Origin: Corallochytrium limacisporum
Lineage: Eukaryota; Opisthokonta
Reading direction: 5' to 3'
Assembly: GCA_002811645.1 (NCBI GenBank)
Contig: PDIP01000055.1
Coordinates: 1-56,257, forward strand
Length of the DNA stretch: 56,257 nt
Below the pieces are notes generated by a model. It saw only the letters and a list, made by a program, of their open reading frames with translations, did no database searches and had not been told where the DNA came from. Position 1 is the stretch's first letter. Every line of letters begins with the position of its first letter. Of the stretch, positions 11,163 through 22,289 are shown one piece after another. The position numbers were made by a program, and so were the translations under genes.

Positions 11163-11290
11163 TAATCCAGTTGTCAAAGTTCCCTTCTATTTATAAGGGG
11201 ATATAAACAGACTGGCTTTGATGACGGGCGACGACCAACCGGGAGAATGTCAATCAAACGCCAAAGCCTCTCTCGAACTTCGCACGATCA

Positions 11291-11298
11291 TATATAAG
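11291..11298 (+). promoter_or_regulatory. TATA box TATATAAG
   Basis: Canonical TATATAAG, 62-69 bp upstream of the first downstream ATG (11360), which opens a 228-codon frame. A pyrimidine-rich stretch lies between box and ATG. Confidence 0.45.
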
Positions 11299-11359
11299 AT
11301 TTCCTAGACATACTCAATTGCCTTACACTCCTCACTTGCTTCTCAGTTGGTAAATTGGT

Positions 11360-12046
11360 ATGGTCCCAAACAAATTCTTGGCATTTGCCCGTGTCCAAGA
11401 GAAGACTACTCTATTGAAATTTTTCCCATTGGGCACATGGGAAAATGCAACAATTCACATGATGAACACAATCCATACGGTACGACACAAAATTGTGACG
11501 TTCGCCAACCTCAAAGGAATACATATGTGCTTATCACACATAGAGCTCTGTGCAAGTGTTGAAATCGCCCACCGACTGGGCAACCATCAACAATTGCCGG
11601 CAGCGCGGACTGTGGACGGACTGGCAGGGCACCAAAACTTGGCTTGGTTTGACACTTCGGCCAGCGGAGGACCACACTCTTGTAGGAGAAAAGGTGGGAA
11701 TCTTGGCATCCGTCATAAAGAAATGCGGTGCCAAAACGTAGGCCACGGTTGCCACCCATGGGGCCGGCACCGGGGCAGCTTGGCTTTCTCTTCCGTGCCA
11801 CCAGAACACTGTGAAGGGGGCGTTTTCGGAACCAACCGGTTTGCATCAGGTGTAATAGTTTGGCCGGTCGGGTTTCTCTTGAAACCCGTCTTCTTCCTGT
11901 ACTTGCGTACCGGAGTGTCCCCTTCCGTGGTACCAACTCTACCAAGCAGGACAGAGCACCTGATCAAACAAGGTGGGCAACGACGAAAACATATAGACTC
12001 CTATCCAATCCAGATTTTGATTAAATGCAAAAGGTTCTCTCGTTGA
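11360..12046 (+). CDS. Possible orphan protein, 228 aa
   Basis: This is the longest unexplained frame in the gene-poor part of the window. It begins at the first ATG after a canonical TATA box (11291), with G at +4. The product is basic and rich in His and Cys (for example CQNVGHGCHPWGRHRG near residues 125-140), with one hydrophobic stretch (VIVWPVGFLLKPVFFLYL, about residues 176-193) that could be a membrane segment. No domain is recognised. Against it: several other frames on both strands of 11510-11960 are also open because that stretch is GC-rich, so the frame may be accidental. Transcript evidence would decide. Confidence 0.3.
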   Translation: MVPNKFLAFARVQEKTTLLKFFPLGTWENATIHMMNTIHTVRHKIVTFANLKGIHMCLSHIELCASVEIAHRLGNHQQLPAARTVDGLAGHQNLAWFDTSASGGPHSCRRKGGNLGIRHKEMRCQNVGHGCHPWGRHRGSLAFSSVPPEHCEGGVFGTNRFASGVIVWPVGFLLKPVFFLYLRTGVSPSVVPTLPSRTEHLIKQGGQRRKHIDSYPIQILIKCKRFSR

Positions 12047-12346
12047 CAGTTCACAAATAGGCCCCGCCCTTCGAATCAGGGTGCCTTTTGATGACTTTCT
12101 GTGGCGCGTATGACAAACACCCACAGCACTGCCACAGGGATGCACCGACACCACAACTGGAGTTAATTGCTGGCTTACTGTACAGAGCACACAAAATTTA
12201 GGTCATTCTCCTCCGAGGGTGAGGATTGGGTGTAAGCTGCCATTCGCAATGTTCGGCAAGTGGGATTATGAATATGTGGCGTACATGTCTAAAGACTTTG
12301 AACTAATCGAGCATGCCAATGATCATTAACAGTCTCTCTGGTTTCT

Positions 12347-13195
12347 TTATTCAAACTTAATCTGATGAGGAAGGCAAGGGACCCAGATCAGCTTGCCATC
12401 GCGCACGTATGCCTCATTGCGCAGGCGGCTCTGGGCTCCGTCTGCTCTGGTGAGGACAGTTTCGTACTCGAGATATACGTCCCGTTCATTGGCAGAAGGA
12501 TAGGCCTGCAGAATCAAGAGATTGCTAAATTTGTCTTCAGGGCACTCTGATCGGTGGCGTTTAAGCGCCCGGAACATTTGGAACCGGTTTACTTCCTTAC
12601 CATCTTCAGTTTTGGCTGAGAAGTCCTCGTGGAAAAAGTGCTCAAAGCATTCCTCGTATTGCATGGCAGTGCCATCGTTGCGGACCTCAAAGTAATCAGA
12701 GAGGTTCTCAATGACATCGGCAATTTCCGGTCGCTTATTCTGAGCCCCAACAATACGGGTCACCCAGTACTGTGTGCTCTTATTGTTCACAATTTTGACA
12801 ATCTGGCCTTCCCGCCAGTAAGTGGTTGCACCACAACGAATGGTGCAGCCATCATTAATCAGGTCCACGTTGTACGCCATGACCAAAGTGTCATCCTGTT
12901 CCATGTGACTCTCGGTAAAGTCAGGGCCCTGAAGGCGGAGTCCATTACGTCCAGTAACTGCGGCGTTCAACCATTGGTCGTAAGAGACCTTACCGTGCTC
13001 CGCAATGATGGTCAAACTCTTGTGGAAGGTCTTGGCGAATGCATACTGGTAGTCAATATCACTTCCATACTGCATCGCATAGTAGTATTCCCTGTACAAT
13101 TTCTGGCAGTATGCGACATTCTTATCATTGCAAGAGGGGTCCACGAAACCCTCAGCGTCCTGAGGGATCCGGGTCGGGGCAACGATTGCAACCAT
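12347..13195 (-). CDS. Tandem NTF2/SnoaL-like domain protein
   Basis: 282 aa, no signal peptide. Two NTF2-like (SnoaL-like) cone-fold domains are suggested in tandem: residues about 25-140 (helix with YREYYYAMQYG, then FAKTFHKSLTIIAEHGK, then strands ending in YWREGQIVKIVNN) and about 150-280 (MQYEECFEHFFHEDFSA, an RFQMFRALKRHRSEC helix, then strands YLEYETVLTRADG and NEAYVRDGKLIWVPCLP). Each has the family order of helix, F/H-containing strand, helix, then long antiparallel strands ending in RxGKI/L. Members are enzymes or small-molecule binders, and substrates vary too widely to predict. The start has AAA at -3 and G at +4. It could be a cytosolic isomerase-like or purely binding protein. 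Confidence 0.7.
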   Translation of the reverse strand: MVAIVAPTRIPQDAEGFVDPSCNDKNVAYCQKLYREYYYAMQYGSDIDYQYAFAKTFHKSLTIIAEHGKVSYDQWLNAAVTGRNGLRLQGPDFTESHMEQDDTLVMAYNVDLINDGCTIRCGATTYWREGQIVKIVNNKSTQYWVTRIVGAQNKRPEIADVIENLSDYFEVRNDGTAMQYEECFEHFFHEDFSAKTEDGKEVNRFQMFRALKRHRSECPEDKFSNLLILQAYPSANERDVYLEYETVLTRADGAQSRLRNEAYVRDGKLIWVPCLPHQIKFE

Positions 13196-16100
13196 TTTGG
13201 ATTGTATATGTATTCACTTTACGTGACTCTACGCTGACGTCCAAAACTGCCCGTTAGATCTCAACTAAGAGTTCATTATGTACCAGTACGTACTTGACTC
13301 TATACTGTGACCAAAAGCCGTCCGAACACACCAAAGATGTTTTGAAATCTTGTCAGCCGTACCGCGACGTTGACATACTTTCCCCCCATCTTTCTTCTTA
13401 TCTGTCCCGTCTCAGACTCCACCTTTCTTCCTCTAGGCATTGTCCGATCTCGACAGCCTCGCTCTGCGTTTCCAATAATATATGCATATACTGGAGCATG
13501 CTAGACACGCTTGTGTATTGGCACGCATATTCCGGCCTATGTAAGATGCGGCTCGGCTCCACACAAGATGCTTACCACACCCCCAAGCCCGCTTGATTAA
13601 GTGACGTGCTGAGATTGAATATCTCCACACTCTACATTTATCTCCGTCCTCTTCCCCCTCCCCCCGGGAGGCTCCCTTCTGTTGGCTTCTGGCCGATGGG
13701 GGTGGTCCACTAACAGGAGGGGGTCCTCACTTGACCACACCTCGGTAGTGAAGCAGCTGAGTTAAAACCGACTGCGTGTGGCTCTCACTCTAATATTGTA
13801 TCCCCATCTCGTACGTGTCCCTGCACGACGTTGGAATCGTGAACGCTTCGAACCACTAAACGCTACACTATGTCAAGTTGTGCAGAGAGCCAATCTAAGA
13901 CTTTCCTAAGCATTCGTTGGCAATGGGAACTGCACCAGGTAGAGTTTTTAAACCCAGGAGTAGCAGGGATTTCGGTGAGGCCTCGTATTTTAACATATAT
14001 AGCACAAGGGTCCTCCTGAGCGCCGCTCTGGTGCATTAGTGAAGCCAGTGCGACAGTGGACCGCTAAGGCGATGCCTCCCTTCACTAGTGACTTCAATAA
14101 GGCCACACTCCATTAGCACCATTTAACAAATGGGAAAACTTTCTAAACATTGGTATCAAAGAACTATATCCTACATCACCTCCATCGCCAGCGTTGTGGG
14201 TGGATAAGCAAAATTTCGGTTGTCAGTTAGAACCTAATAGACATGACCTTTGTCTCTTATTTTGGATAGAATATCATTTACCTTTCCTATCCCTTCAACT
14301 TGTGTGTGAAATGCGATGGCAAGCCCACTCCTATTAGATCAAGTTTAGTAATCTCCATGCGGAGATGCTCGTCTTACTGCACATGGATCGGCAAAAAACC
14401 ACTACTGATCTGTTATCATTTATGGACAAAGAAGGAGCAGTATTTCCGCCGTTGATGTATGAGTACCCATAGTTCTTGTTGCCGTTCTTGCTTTGCGTGC
14501 AAGGTCCGCCAACCAATATTTTTTCTTTTCACTTTTCCTTGATTTCGCCTCGAAGCAGTGCTGACAATACCCGCTACAACCACTGCAAGCACTCTTCTAA
14601 CCTCGAAAACGCGAACCCACTTCGTTGAAGAAAAATCTTTCCTTGAATGCTTGCCGATGCTCCGGTATTTTAGGTACCAAGTGCTGAGGTGGCAGTAGGG
14701 CTTAGAAAAGGGTGTGGATTCTTACCAAAAGATTTTGTAGCAGAGGTATTCGGAACCGGGGGGAGGGAAGAGGGGAGGGGGGGTGGGCGGGCCAAATCCG
14801 CATATTCTCACATGCAACCTCGGAGAATGAAGGCAAGGGGAGGTGAAGCAAAAAGGAAAGGAAAAGTCGCAAAATAAAACACCCTCCCCTCGTTTCGCCC
14901 ACGTACCCGAGCGCACCACTGAGGGTCATTACAGCTGACTCCGTGCAAGCTTGTTTCTCTAAACCGTACCATTTTTTTTTCTTAATTTGCTTCTTTTCCG
15001 ATCTGTGTGCTAGTACCTTCCTCTGGACCGCTTCTCTAAGTGTGCTCCACGGATTTTTTTTTTTGCAGTAAGTATAGGTACTGGAACTCACTGCTTACGC
15101 ATTGATCGTGGTTTCAAAAGGGCATGCGCCGAAAACTTACCAAACAAGGAAGGTCACCTAGAACGCAGTGGAGGAGGTTTCAGTTGGGAATCCGCCTTTG
15201 ATGGGTGGGAAACAGGGATGCATCTCTGCTTCACCGTATGGTGGTGCAGTGAAGCATACATCATGCTTAAGCCTTCGTTAGTTTTTGGTTTTTTTGGAAC
15301 CACATTGAGCAGCAGCAACAGATGGAAAATCTGCAGTACTAAACAGATAGGATTAATCCATTATCACACGAGTTTGAGTGAATGTTCTTAATGTGTTTCG
15401 TGGGTACCGGGCCTCCAGGACACCGAGGCAGAGTGCATACCCAATCAATGAGACTTCCACCTCTGCCCACGCCATTATCGACAACCCCGGCAACACACTC
15501 GTGGATGTCCACATCGAAGTTAATGGGGTGCACTCCCCATTCAGTGTTCTGCAGTTCCTGCTGTCGAGACACCAAAGGAAAGATAAATACTAACACAAAT
15601 GCTATACACTGCAGACGTAGGTTGGTGCATTTGTGACTAGCCCCTTCCATCATGATCAACAGTACGGGCCTCCTAGAGAAGGGTGCAACGCCAGTCCTCT
15701 GGGCTGCACAGGGGGTCGCACTCTCTTCAACTGTGTTGCTTCGCTCTACTTCGTTTTGGATTCTACTAACCACCAACAGTCTGGGGGTGAAAGTTGACGA
15801 GGAAGTAACCGGCGCGACCAAGCTAGAATCTTTCCAGCGCTCTGAACTGTTTAATTACATGGCTGGGCATGTTTCCCGTGAACGTTCAGATCTGTGCTAA
15901 CCACCAACGCAAACAAGCCGAGCCGTGCGGGCTTATGCCGCCCGGTTCAACCAGCTGTAGACTGGCGAGGGTTCACCGGATATCTACATGCGGACGTGGT
16001 CTGGAAATTATGGCGGTAGTACAGAGAATCTAAGCCTCGTGAGCCTTTACGCTGGGGCCGTTGATGTCGACAGATTCGGAACGATAATTATACTTTGGGC

Positions 16101-16675
16101 AGTTTCAATGATGCAATGACATGGACACACATTATATGCATATAGTGTGCGCGTGTCCAGGGAAGGGGGTTGTTGGGGGGGTCACTTCATTCGGCCCATA
16201 TTCCAATAAGTTTGAGCATTCCACACAACGTCCGGCTCTCCTCCACAGCAGTCATAGGACACCAGAGGTCAAGAGTTTTCGGGTTTACAAGAGGGGGAGT
16301 GTAAGAGTGGAAATTTTGGCTGTGGTGCTCAAAGCAATGTGGCATACGCTCATTTATTAGCGGTATAGCAAGAAAACACACAAGGCCGGTTGTCGCGGCG
16401 AGAGGAGTGAAGCGAGCTTTTGGGGGAAGGGGGGAGGGCAACGGCTAGATGGCTGTGGGCATCATCATCATCAGCGCCCGTTCTATCAACAAATACGTGG
16501 ATGGCAAATACAGCCTACCATCCAAAGGAGAAAGTGAACGTGCATGCTGGATTATGATTGGAAGATGCGCAGATGAGATAGTGACATTTCAAAGTCGCAA
16601 TATGGTGGTAAGGTAGTGATGTCTACAGCAGATAAAAATGAAAATTACTATGTTTTAATACGTGCATGAGAGAGC
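13196..16675. other. 3.5-kb gene-poor stretch
   Basis: It has pyrimidine- and G-rich tracts (13655-13680, 14757-14790), T-runs near 14970 and 15052, and one CCGCCCGG (15938-15945). A weak look-alike of the recurrent motif (CTCTACATTTATCTCCGTC) lies near 13630, about 440 bp upstream of the ATG at 13195. The only ORF worth noting is 15339-15656 on the minus strand (separate entry). Confidence 0.5.
15339..15656 (-). CDS. Doubtful small secreted protein
   Basis: The frame is open further upstream (to 15821), but the stretch that looks like a protein begins at the ATG pair near 15656. From there come MMEGASHKCTNLRLQ, a hydrophobic run (CIAFVLVFIFPLV) resembling a signal peptide, and about 75 residues with four cysteines. 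No family is recognised, there is no promoter box, and codon use is unremarkable. It could easily be chance; listed because a signal-like segment follows a start codon. Confidence 0.2.
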   Translation of the reverse strand: MMMEGASHKCTNLRLQCIAFVLVFIFPLVSRQQELQNTEWGVHPINFDVDIHECVAGVVDNGVGRGGSLIDWVCTLPRCPGGPVPTKHIKNIHSNSCDNGLILSV

Positions 16676-16918
16676 CTACTCCTCAATGCTGTGCAGACGG
16701 CGGCGACGACTGCTCTGAGGACGGTAGGAGGTGCTGGCCATTGAGGTGGTGGAGGCTGTCCGGCAGTCGAGTTCGGACTCGGTCTCAGGGATGGGCGGAG
16801 TGTAAGGATCCGGCTGTTGGTACACAGTGCGGTTATAGGACGCTGTGGGGGCCCAAGGCATGAAGGCGTCGCCGATGCTCTGGAAGCTAGCGTTGAGGAT
16901 TGCGGTAACCTTACCCAT
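16676..16918 (-). CDS. Small orphan protein, 80 aa
   Basis: Begins MGKVTAILNASFQSIGDAFM, an amphipathic helix with small residues, then a Pro/Tyr/Ser/Thr-rich region and a basic end (SSRRRRLHS). There is no signal peptide. The start context is strong (AAACC before ATGG). A TATTTAAAG box lies 109 bp upstream and a copy of the recurrent 19-bp motif about 590 bp upstream, as for known genes. The organisation suggests a membrane-surface or scaffold micro-protein with a phosphorylatable tail, but no family is recognised. Confidence 0.45.
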   Translation of the reverse strand: MGKVTAILNASFQSIGDAFMPWAPTASYNRTVYQQPDPYTPPIPETESELDCRTASTTSMASTSYRPQSSRRRRLHSIEE

Positions 16919-17026
16919 GGTTTCTGTTTGGTGTGTTTACTGAGGAAATATCAAAGTGTCAGTCTAGATGGCGTACAGTCCGTGCGTGTACTGGCTAGAG
17001 CTGGTAGATATCCCATCCCCATCACG

Positions 17027-17035
17027 CTTTAAATA
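17027..17035 (-). promoter_or_regulatory. TATA-like box TATTTAAAG
   Basis: Minus-strand ACGTATTTAAAGCG, 109 bp upstream of the ATG at 16918. It shares the ACGTATTTAA core with the box at 7930-7937. Confidence 0.45.
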
Positions 17036-17508
17036 CGTTAAGATCATTGAGTTGTACACGTGCAGTAAGCCAAAACTGTCAACGTATCTGCTATAAAGTC
17101 CTGACCCACTTGGAAAGTACTTCCGCAAACGGATACCCTGGCTTCCGGTGCGCACCGACCTGAGCGGAAAGTGAGCTATTTCAAATGGAACCAAATTCTT
17201 CGTACCGCGTAGGCAGTATGGCTAGTGGGGCAGATCGAGAGTACGAGATGCAGTGTATGTTTTTCTTCCTGTTGGAAAATTTTGTGAGTAGAACCACAGT
17301 GCGGTGGTACCAATGCTGGCATTGGGGTCACGTATTCTCGCCGCTTCCGCTGCTCTTGCGCTTTCAAGAAAAATTGCCTGGCCTGCCGTGTTCCTTCTCG
17401 GGGACACTATTGGGTCTGTATCCGTCGCTTCACTATTGCTTGCCCATGGTCTGCGGGCGCAGTGCGGTTTTGAATTCTCCCATGTTTCGATTCAGTCTGT
17501 TTTTCTGA

Positions 17509-17527
17509 CAGTACATTCACTATTGAG
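17509..17527 (+). promoter_or_regulatory. Recurrent 19-bp motif, copy A
   Basis: CAGTACATTCACTATTGAG, followed three bases later by a CCGCCCGG element (17530-17537). It lies 591 bp upstream of the ATG at 16918, in inverse orientation. Confidence 0.4.
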
Positions 17528-19221
17528 CCCCGCCCGGCGGACACCACGACCCACTTTTGTCCGTACAGACAGCTGACCGGGAGGTGTAACCGAGAGATAC
17601 ACATACCAATAAGAACCCCCCCCGAACACCGTCTACTTTCAAGGGACCCTGAAAACTATCTCACCACACAAGAATTTGCCAACGCATTTCGGCGACCAGC
17701 GGTTCATCGGTAAAAGCTCTTTCGTGGTGTGGGTGACACGTAGAGGGTTGAAAACTTCTCAATACATTTAGCTCCGCAATCTATTTCTGTGGCCTCGGTG
17801 GTTTTAACATGGTAGGGCTCCTGAAATATCTTTGGAATGTGGGGCGTAGCGACAACGGTATGGTGCTCAAGCCCCACCTTCCCCCCCCCCCCCGGTTTTC
17901 TTTTGCGCTCCCTCTCTCTCTCCTCCACCACCACGTCGTTTCCATTTACTTATCTCCTCATTTCCAGGCCTATCTGTGCCTTGTCTACATATTTGCACAG
18001 TATTTTGGCTATCCCCCCTCTCCCAGGGGTCGTCGGCTCCCCTATTTTTTCTCAGCGTTAACCGATATGCTAAAGATAGATAGGGGCCAACGCCGCCAAT
18101 ACAATACAAATAGCCAAGCAACTTCAGCATAGTTGCTCATAACTTTTTTTTTGGGGGGGGGCCTCGGCCCAGGTTTTCCCCCTCCTTCGCCACCCGCACC
18201 CGCGAAGTGCTGACATCCGCGCGCACATACCAAGCGTGAAAAATTCTCACACCGGTGCTTGCCCTTTGCAAAGTACAGATTAGCTGTCGACATTTCAGAG
18301 CACGACGCAGCAACTCCTGTGTTCCAAAGTCACATCATTTCACTTCCCGCACACCCGCCTGTGGTCTGGTTCCCGCCCAGCCAAAAAATAGCCAGGCCAA
18401 AGAAACCGCGAACAACACATGTCCAGCAACGTATGTGCAAGCAATCTCCACCTTGGGCACATGGTCCAGGCGACACTACTTTTTGGTAGGGTGGGCAGGC
18501 CATGAGCTGAAGGGACATCGTTTTATTGAGGTAGGTAGCGCAGGTGTTTTATGGCTTTACTTTCTTGCGTTTACTTCACTGCCCGTCTGAACTACCACCA
18601 GGAACCGGCTTGAGATTGCTCAATCACGGATTCCTACTCCTGCGCAATGAAATGTAGGATGTTCGATTGAACTCTTCAAAATTGTTGACTAAACGGGATC
18701 CTCCACAACCACACTGCCGCCAGTGTTTCGATGTGAATTTTGCAGCGCCATCCACATCTTCACTTTGAGAGTCGGGAGGTGTTGCAATTCGACACATTAC
18801 ACCTCTCGCGGGCGAGTGTGAGGTAATGCAGACTCACTTGCCGCCCACGGAAATTATCCTTCATACATTACGTATAGATACACCCGTTCGCAGAGGCGAG
18901 ATACGAGGTTTTATTTTCTCAAGAACTTCGTTCGGGTCTGCTAGAAATTCGCCCGATAGATGCAGAAATTGCAACACATGTGTGCACAAGATATAAATAC
19001 GCACACGTAATACTTATATATTTAGTACTGGATTTAAATTTCGGGAGTGGTACACCTGGTACCACCAGGGATAAAGGGCGTGGCATTATCCCCAAGGATC
19101 TTGCCGAAGGGCATGCTCAGAGCCCCTTACCGTTTTATCGGAAAGCCCCCTTTAGGTGGACAACCCCGTCCGGCCGGGTGGGGGAGAAAGACGGAGGGAG
19201 GGGAGGGGTTGGGGGGAGAGC

Positions 19222-19257
19222 CAGAGACAGAGACAGAGACAGAGACAGAGAAAGAGA
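19222..19257. repeat. (CAGAGA)n hexanucleotide repeat
   Basis: About six units of CAGAGA, the last one imperfect, inside a purine-rich stretch that starts near 19180. Confidence 0.9.
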
Positions 19258-20575
19258 CGGTTGGGTTGGTGTCGATCCGAATAGACACTGGTCCAGTAAA
19301 GTAAGTACACTACAACGCACTCAGTGGGGGGGGGGGCAAGAAACGAGATAACGAAAAATAGGAGAAGGACAGGCTTAGCAGAGGGTGGGTCAGAGCGCCA
19401 CTTTTTCGGGCCTTTAGAGAAAAATATCAGATTTTTGACCACATCCCGCCCACTCCCGTCCGAGGGGAATGGCAGTTTATCCCTTACAGTTATATAAGAG
19501 CGGATTGAATTTCTCGGTGACCCGGGGCCATGACGAAGTAAATTTTTTCTACGTCTGTCAGAGCGCGTTGTCTTCGGAGAGGCTGGAAAAGCACCCGTGG
19601 TTGGGTGGTCTTAACGTCCACGATCAATATCAATAGTTAATATATTGGTGTTTTGGCAACTGCTGTCAACTTTGCCTACCTTCGGAGGAAAGCAGGACAG
19701 CTTGCAGCCGCACGAGCTGAGTAGGCCCTTGGACAGTCCGAGTCCTGCCAAACAGAGCAAGCACTAGAAAGCGATGAGACCCAGGGATCGAAGGACCACG
19801 AAGAAAAATTGCCAAGCCGCGAGGTCTGAACGTATGGCAGGCGAAGGGGGGGGGAATGTGGAAAATCGGGGGAAGAACAGAGCCTCGACTTGTCGCTTGG
19901 AAGAAAAATTTCGGCAACGGGTGGAAGGGAGAAAATGTTTTCTTTTTTTTTTTTTGTTTTGCGTGCGGGCCTTGCTCCTTAAGGATTTTGCGTGGTTCCA
20001 GGGACTTCTCTCACCAAGGGAGAGATCTCCCCGGTGAAGGGGAAACAAACCGGGAGAGAAAACTGGACTCCCCCCGGTGGAGGCCGCGCGGAGAAGGGGG
20101 GCGGGGGTGTCAAATCCCCGAGGCTGGCACGGAGGGGTCCCGCTGCCTAGTTCTAGGAAAGAGAACAAGGGCAGGGCTACCCCGGTGATGCAAGAGGATG
20201 CTGCAGAAGGGGGTTGACCTCACAGTTCCAAGTCTACATGTCTTGGGTACACACGTGAATCAATAAGTTCAACATCGGTCGTTACGTACAAGTTGATATG
20301 GCGAAAATCAGACTGATTGTTGCAGTAATGATGCAAGAGAGGGGTGGTATGTGCACGTCACATGCTTCAGGAAGATATTTTCGTCTCCCGAACAAAACAT
20401 TGAACAAATAGGGATGACGATGATGTCCATCCACCATGCCAACCACAGCCCCTCATGCGTTCCGTGTGCCATAGTACCATACCATGCGGCGTTTCCTGAG
20501 TTGTGACAGTGGCAATAGTATACTCTCTCTATAGTGCTGTAATAAGAGCATCGTTTCCGTGTATCAGTATTACCG

Positions 20576-21538
20576 TTATTGGGACCACAAGGGCATCCCC
20601 AGGGTGCGCAGAGGGTCACAAATAGCACTCTCAACGCCCAAGTCCACTTTCGCAATGGCGGCCATTTCATCATCGCTCAGAGAGAAGTGACCGATGTGCG
20701 TGTTTGCTTCAATGTTCTTGGGAGTGGCACTCTTGGGAATTGGTACTACACCAAGCTGCACGGACCATTGTTAACAGACGGCGAACGGAGTTGTGTTGTG
20801 TTTGGCAGCAAGCTTACGCAAGAGATGTCCTTCAGGGTAGTTGCCGCGGGCCAATGGGCAGTATCCCATAATGACAATATCAGGGAAGAACTTGCGGATG
20901 GCCTCCAAGGGACGCTGACGCTGGTAGAAGGGGTGAAGTTCCAACTGCAGCGCCGCCGGAGGGATCCGACAGTAAGTCCACAGGTCCGATACACACAGTG
21001 GTGTGTAGTTGCTGATGCCGATAGTCTTGGTCAGACCTTTGTCAACGCAGGTCTCCATACACTGCCAAATAGTCTGCCTACTGACCTTCGCAGCAGGCAC
21101 CATTCCATTGGCGTCCTTGTAGAAGCCTGGAATCTCGTGGTGCTCAATGCTCAGAGGCCAGTGGTGCAGATACAGATCCAAGTAGCCCACACCGAGCTTC
21201 TCTACGCTCTTGCGGCAAGCATTCTCGATGTGCTCAGGATGGGCATCAGTGGGCCATAACTTGCTAACAACGACCAGGTCCTCGCGCTTGCACACTCCCT
21301 CGTCAATGGCCCGCTTGATTCCCTTACCGACAGATTCCTCGTTCAAGTACATGGCTGCGGTGTCGATCAGACGGTAGCCGGCTACCGCAATGGCATGATA
21401 GACAGCTTCCACGCAGGTGTCATCGGTGGCCTTGAAGGTTCCTAGGCCAAGCTTCGGCATCCTGTGGTTGGCGTCTCCATTCATGGGATGGCCAACGGCC
21501 TTGGACAGATCAGTGTACATGGATTTGTTTCCCGGCAT
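20576..21538 (-). pseudogene. Aldo/keto reductase interrupted by an in-frame TAA
   Basis: Aldo/keto reductase (NADPH-dependent carbonyl reduction). Counting from the ATG at 21538, the tetrad is present: D59 (LIDTAAMY), Y64, K93 (VSKLW) and H126 (LHHWP). Codon 256 is TAA (20771-20773) and the same frame resumes at once with QWSVQLGVVPIPKS and runs a further 64 codons to a TAA at 20576. The interruption sits in the helix before the IPKS cofactor-binding motif, where relatives usually have Leu, Ile or Ala. Total length without the stop (about 319) is normal, and the downstream part keeps family conservation, so the break is recent, a sequencing error, or read through. A product ending at codon 255 would lack the NADPH 2'-phosphate site and is unlikely to be active. 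A more upstream ATG (21607) exists, but the sequence before 21538 is not AKR-like. Other genes here use TAA as a normal stop, so a recoded genome is unlikely. Confidence 0.8.
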
Positions 21539-22289
21539 TATTGAGTATAGCAGTTTATGGTTGATCAACAGGCACACCATTGAACTTTGGCTGCGCCGTT
21601 CGTCCAAATACTTGGTCCTGTTCCAGACAGGGCAGCATGTGGCAATCCTGAAACGAGCTCAAGCAACAGCATGTGACTGGAACCTCTGCTCCATTAATGG
21701 ACATCTCCGTGCTATAGCAATTGAACTGTGCACAAATCCGCTCGGCCTCCTCCAGATCTGTGACCAGTACTTTTACTGCGTGAGCGGTTCCAGTCGACAC
21801 GATAGTACTATAATGTATGCCATTAAAACGGTCTCCAGGACTTCATATTGAATATACACATAGTCCCTCCCTTCCCCCCAAAAGGAAGGCTGAAGAGGGG
21901 ATTCGGTACTGCTGTGCACCAACCAGTAACATTTCCATCCTGAGAAACTTGGTGGCAGAGAAGTAATCGAAGAGCCGTCCCTCAGCTCTGCTTCTCCGGA
22001 CAAGGGTCTGCGAGGTAGTGAATGTATGACATCAGCGAATGACGTTTAAAACTCCTGAACTGTAGGTACTGGGCCCCGCCCGACACCGGCACCGGTCCAC
22101 CCTCCGGGCCGGCACCCATACTCGCCCAATGACTATCCAGTGGACATTCACCGCATGTCCGCAAAGCGACCCGGGGCCATTTGACCGTCTCCCCATATTT
22201 CGTAGTCCTCCGGCTATGTAAACATCTCAATTTCATCAGCTATATATGTATCACTTTTTCGCCCCAAGCGTTTTAAGGAGAATGTTACC
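21539..22289. other. Divergent promoter region of the aldo/keto reductase
   Basis: No convincing gene. It contains one recurrent motif on the minus strand and a GC-rich patch (22073-22120). Confidence 0.5.
22011..22029 (-). promoter_or_regulatory. Recurrent 19-bp motif, copy I
   Basis: Minus strand TCATACATTCACTACCTCG. It is 473 bp upstream of the reductase ATG at 21538, in the same orientation as that gene. Confidence 0.4.

Larger units (their letters stand above)
10502..11359. other. Intergenic region with (AT)n tract and TATA-like sequences
   Basis: Divergent spacer between the membrane-protein gene (minus) and the candidate ORF at 11360 (plus). It holds an AT microsatellite, one copy of the recurrent 19-bp motif and a pair of TATA-like strings (TATTTATAAG and GATATAAAC) around 11189-11208, besides the box at 11291. 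Confidence 0.5.
16919..20575. other. 3.7-kb gene-free stretch with homopolymers
   Basis: It has C- and G-runs (17880-17893, 18151-18161, 19327-19336), T-to-G transitions (about 18140), a hexanucleotide repeat, two TATA-like strings (TATAAATA near 18992 and TATATAAG at 19491) without a substantial ORF behind them, and one recurrent motif. No protein frame is convincing. An unannotated non-coding transcript behind 19491 is possible. Confidence 0.5.

Noticed and set aside
19491..19540. TATATAAG followed by ATG at 19530 as a coding promoter.
   Set aside because: The ATG opens only three codons; a non-coding transcript is possible but unsupported.
20751..20776. A possible 24-nt GT...AG intron removing the internal stop of the aldo/keto reductase.
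   Set aside because: It would delete eight residues of a conserved helix, and 24 nt is below normal intron size.
20576..21538. Alternative genetic code with TAA as a sense codon.
   Set aside because: TAA ends several intact genes here (the short aerolysin-like gene, spg1), and TAG/TGA ends others.
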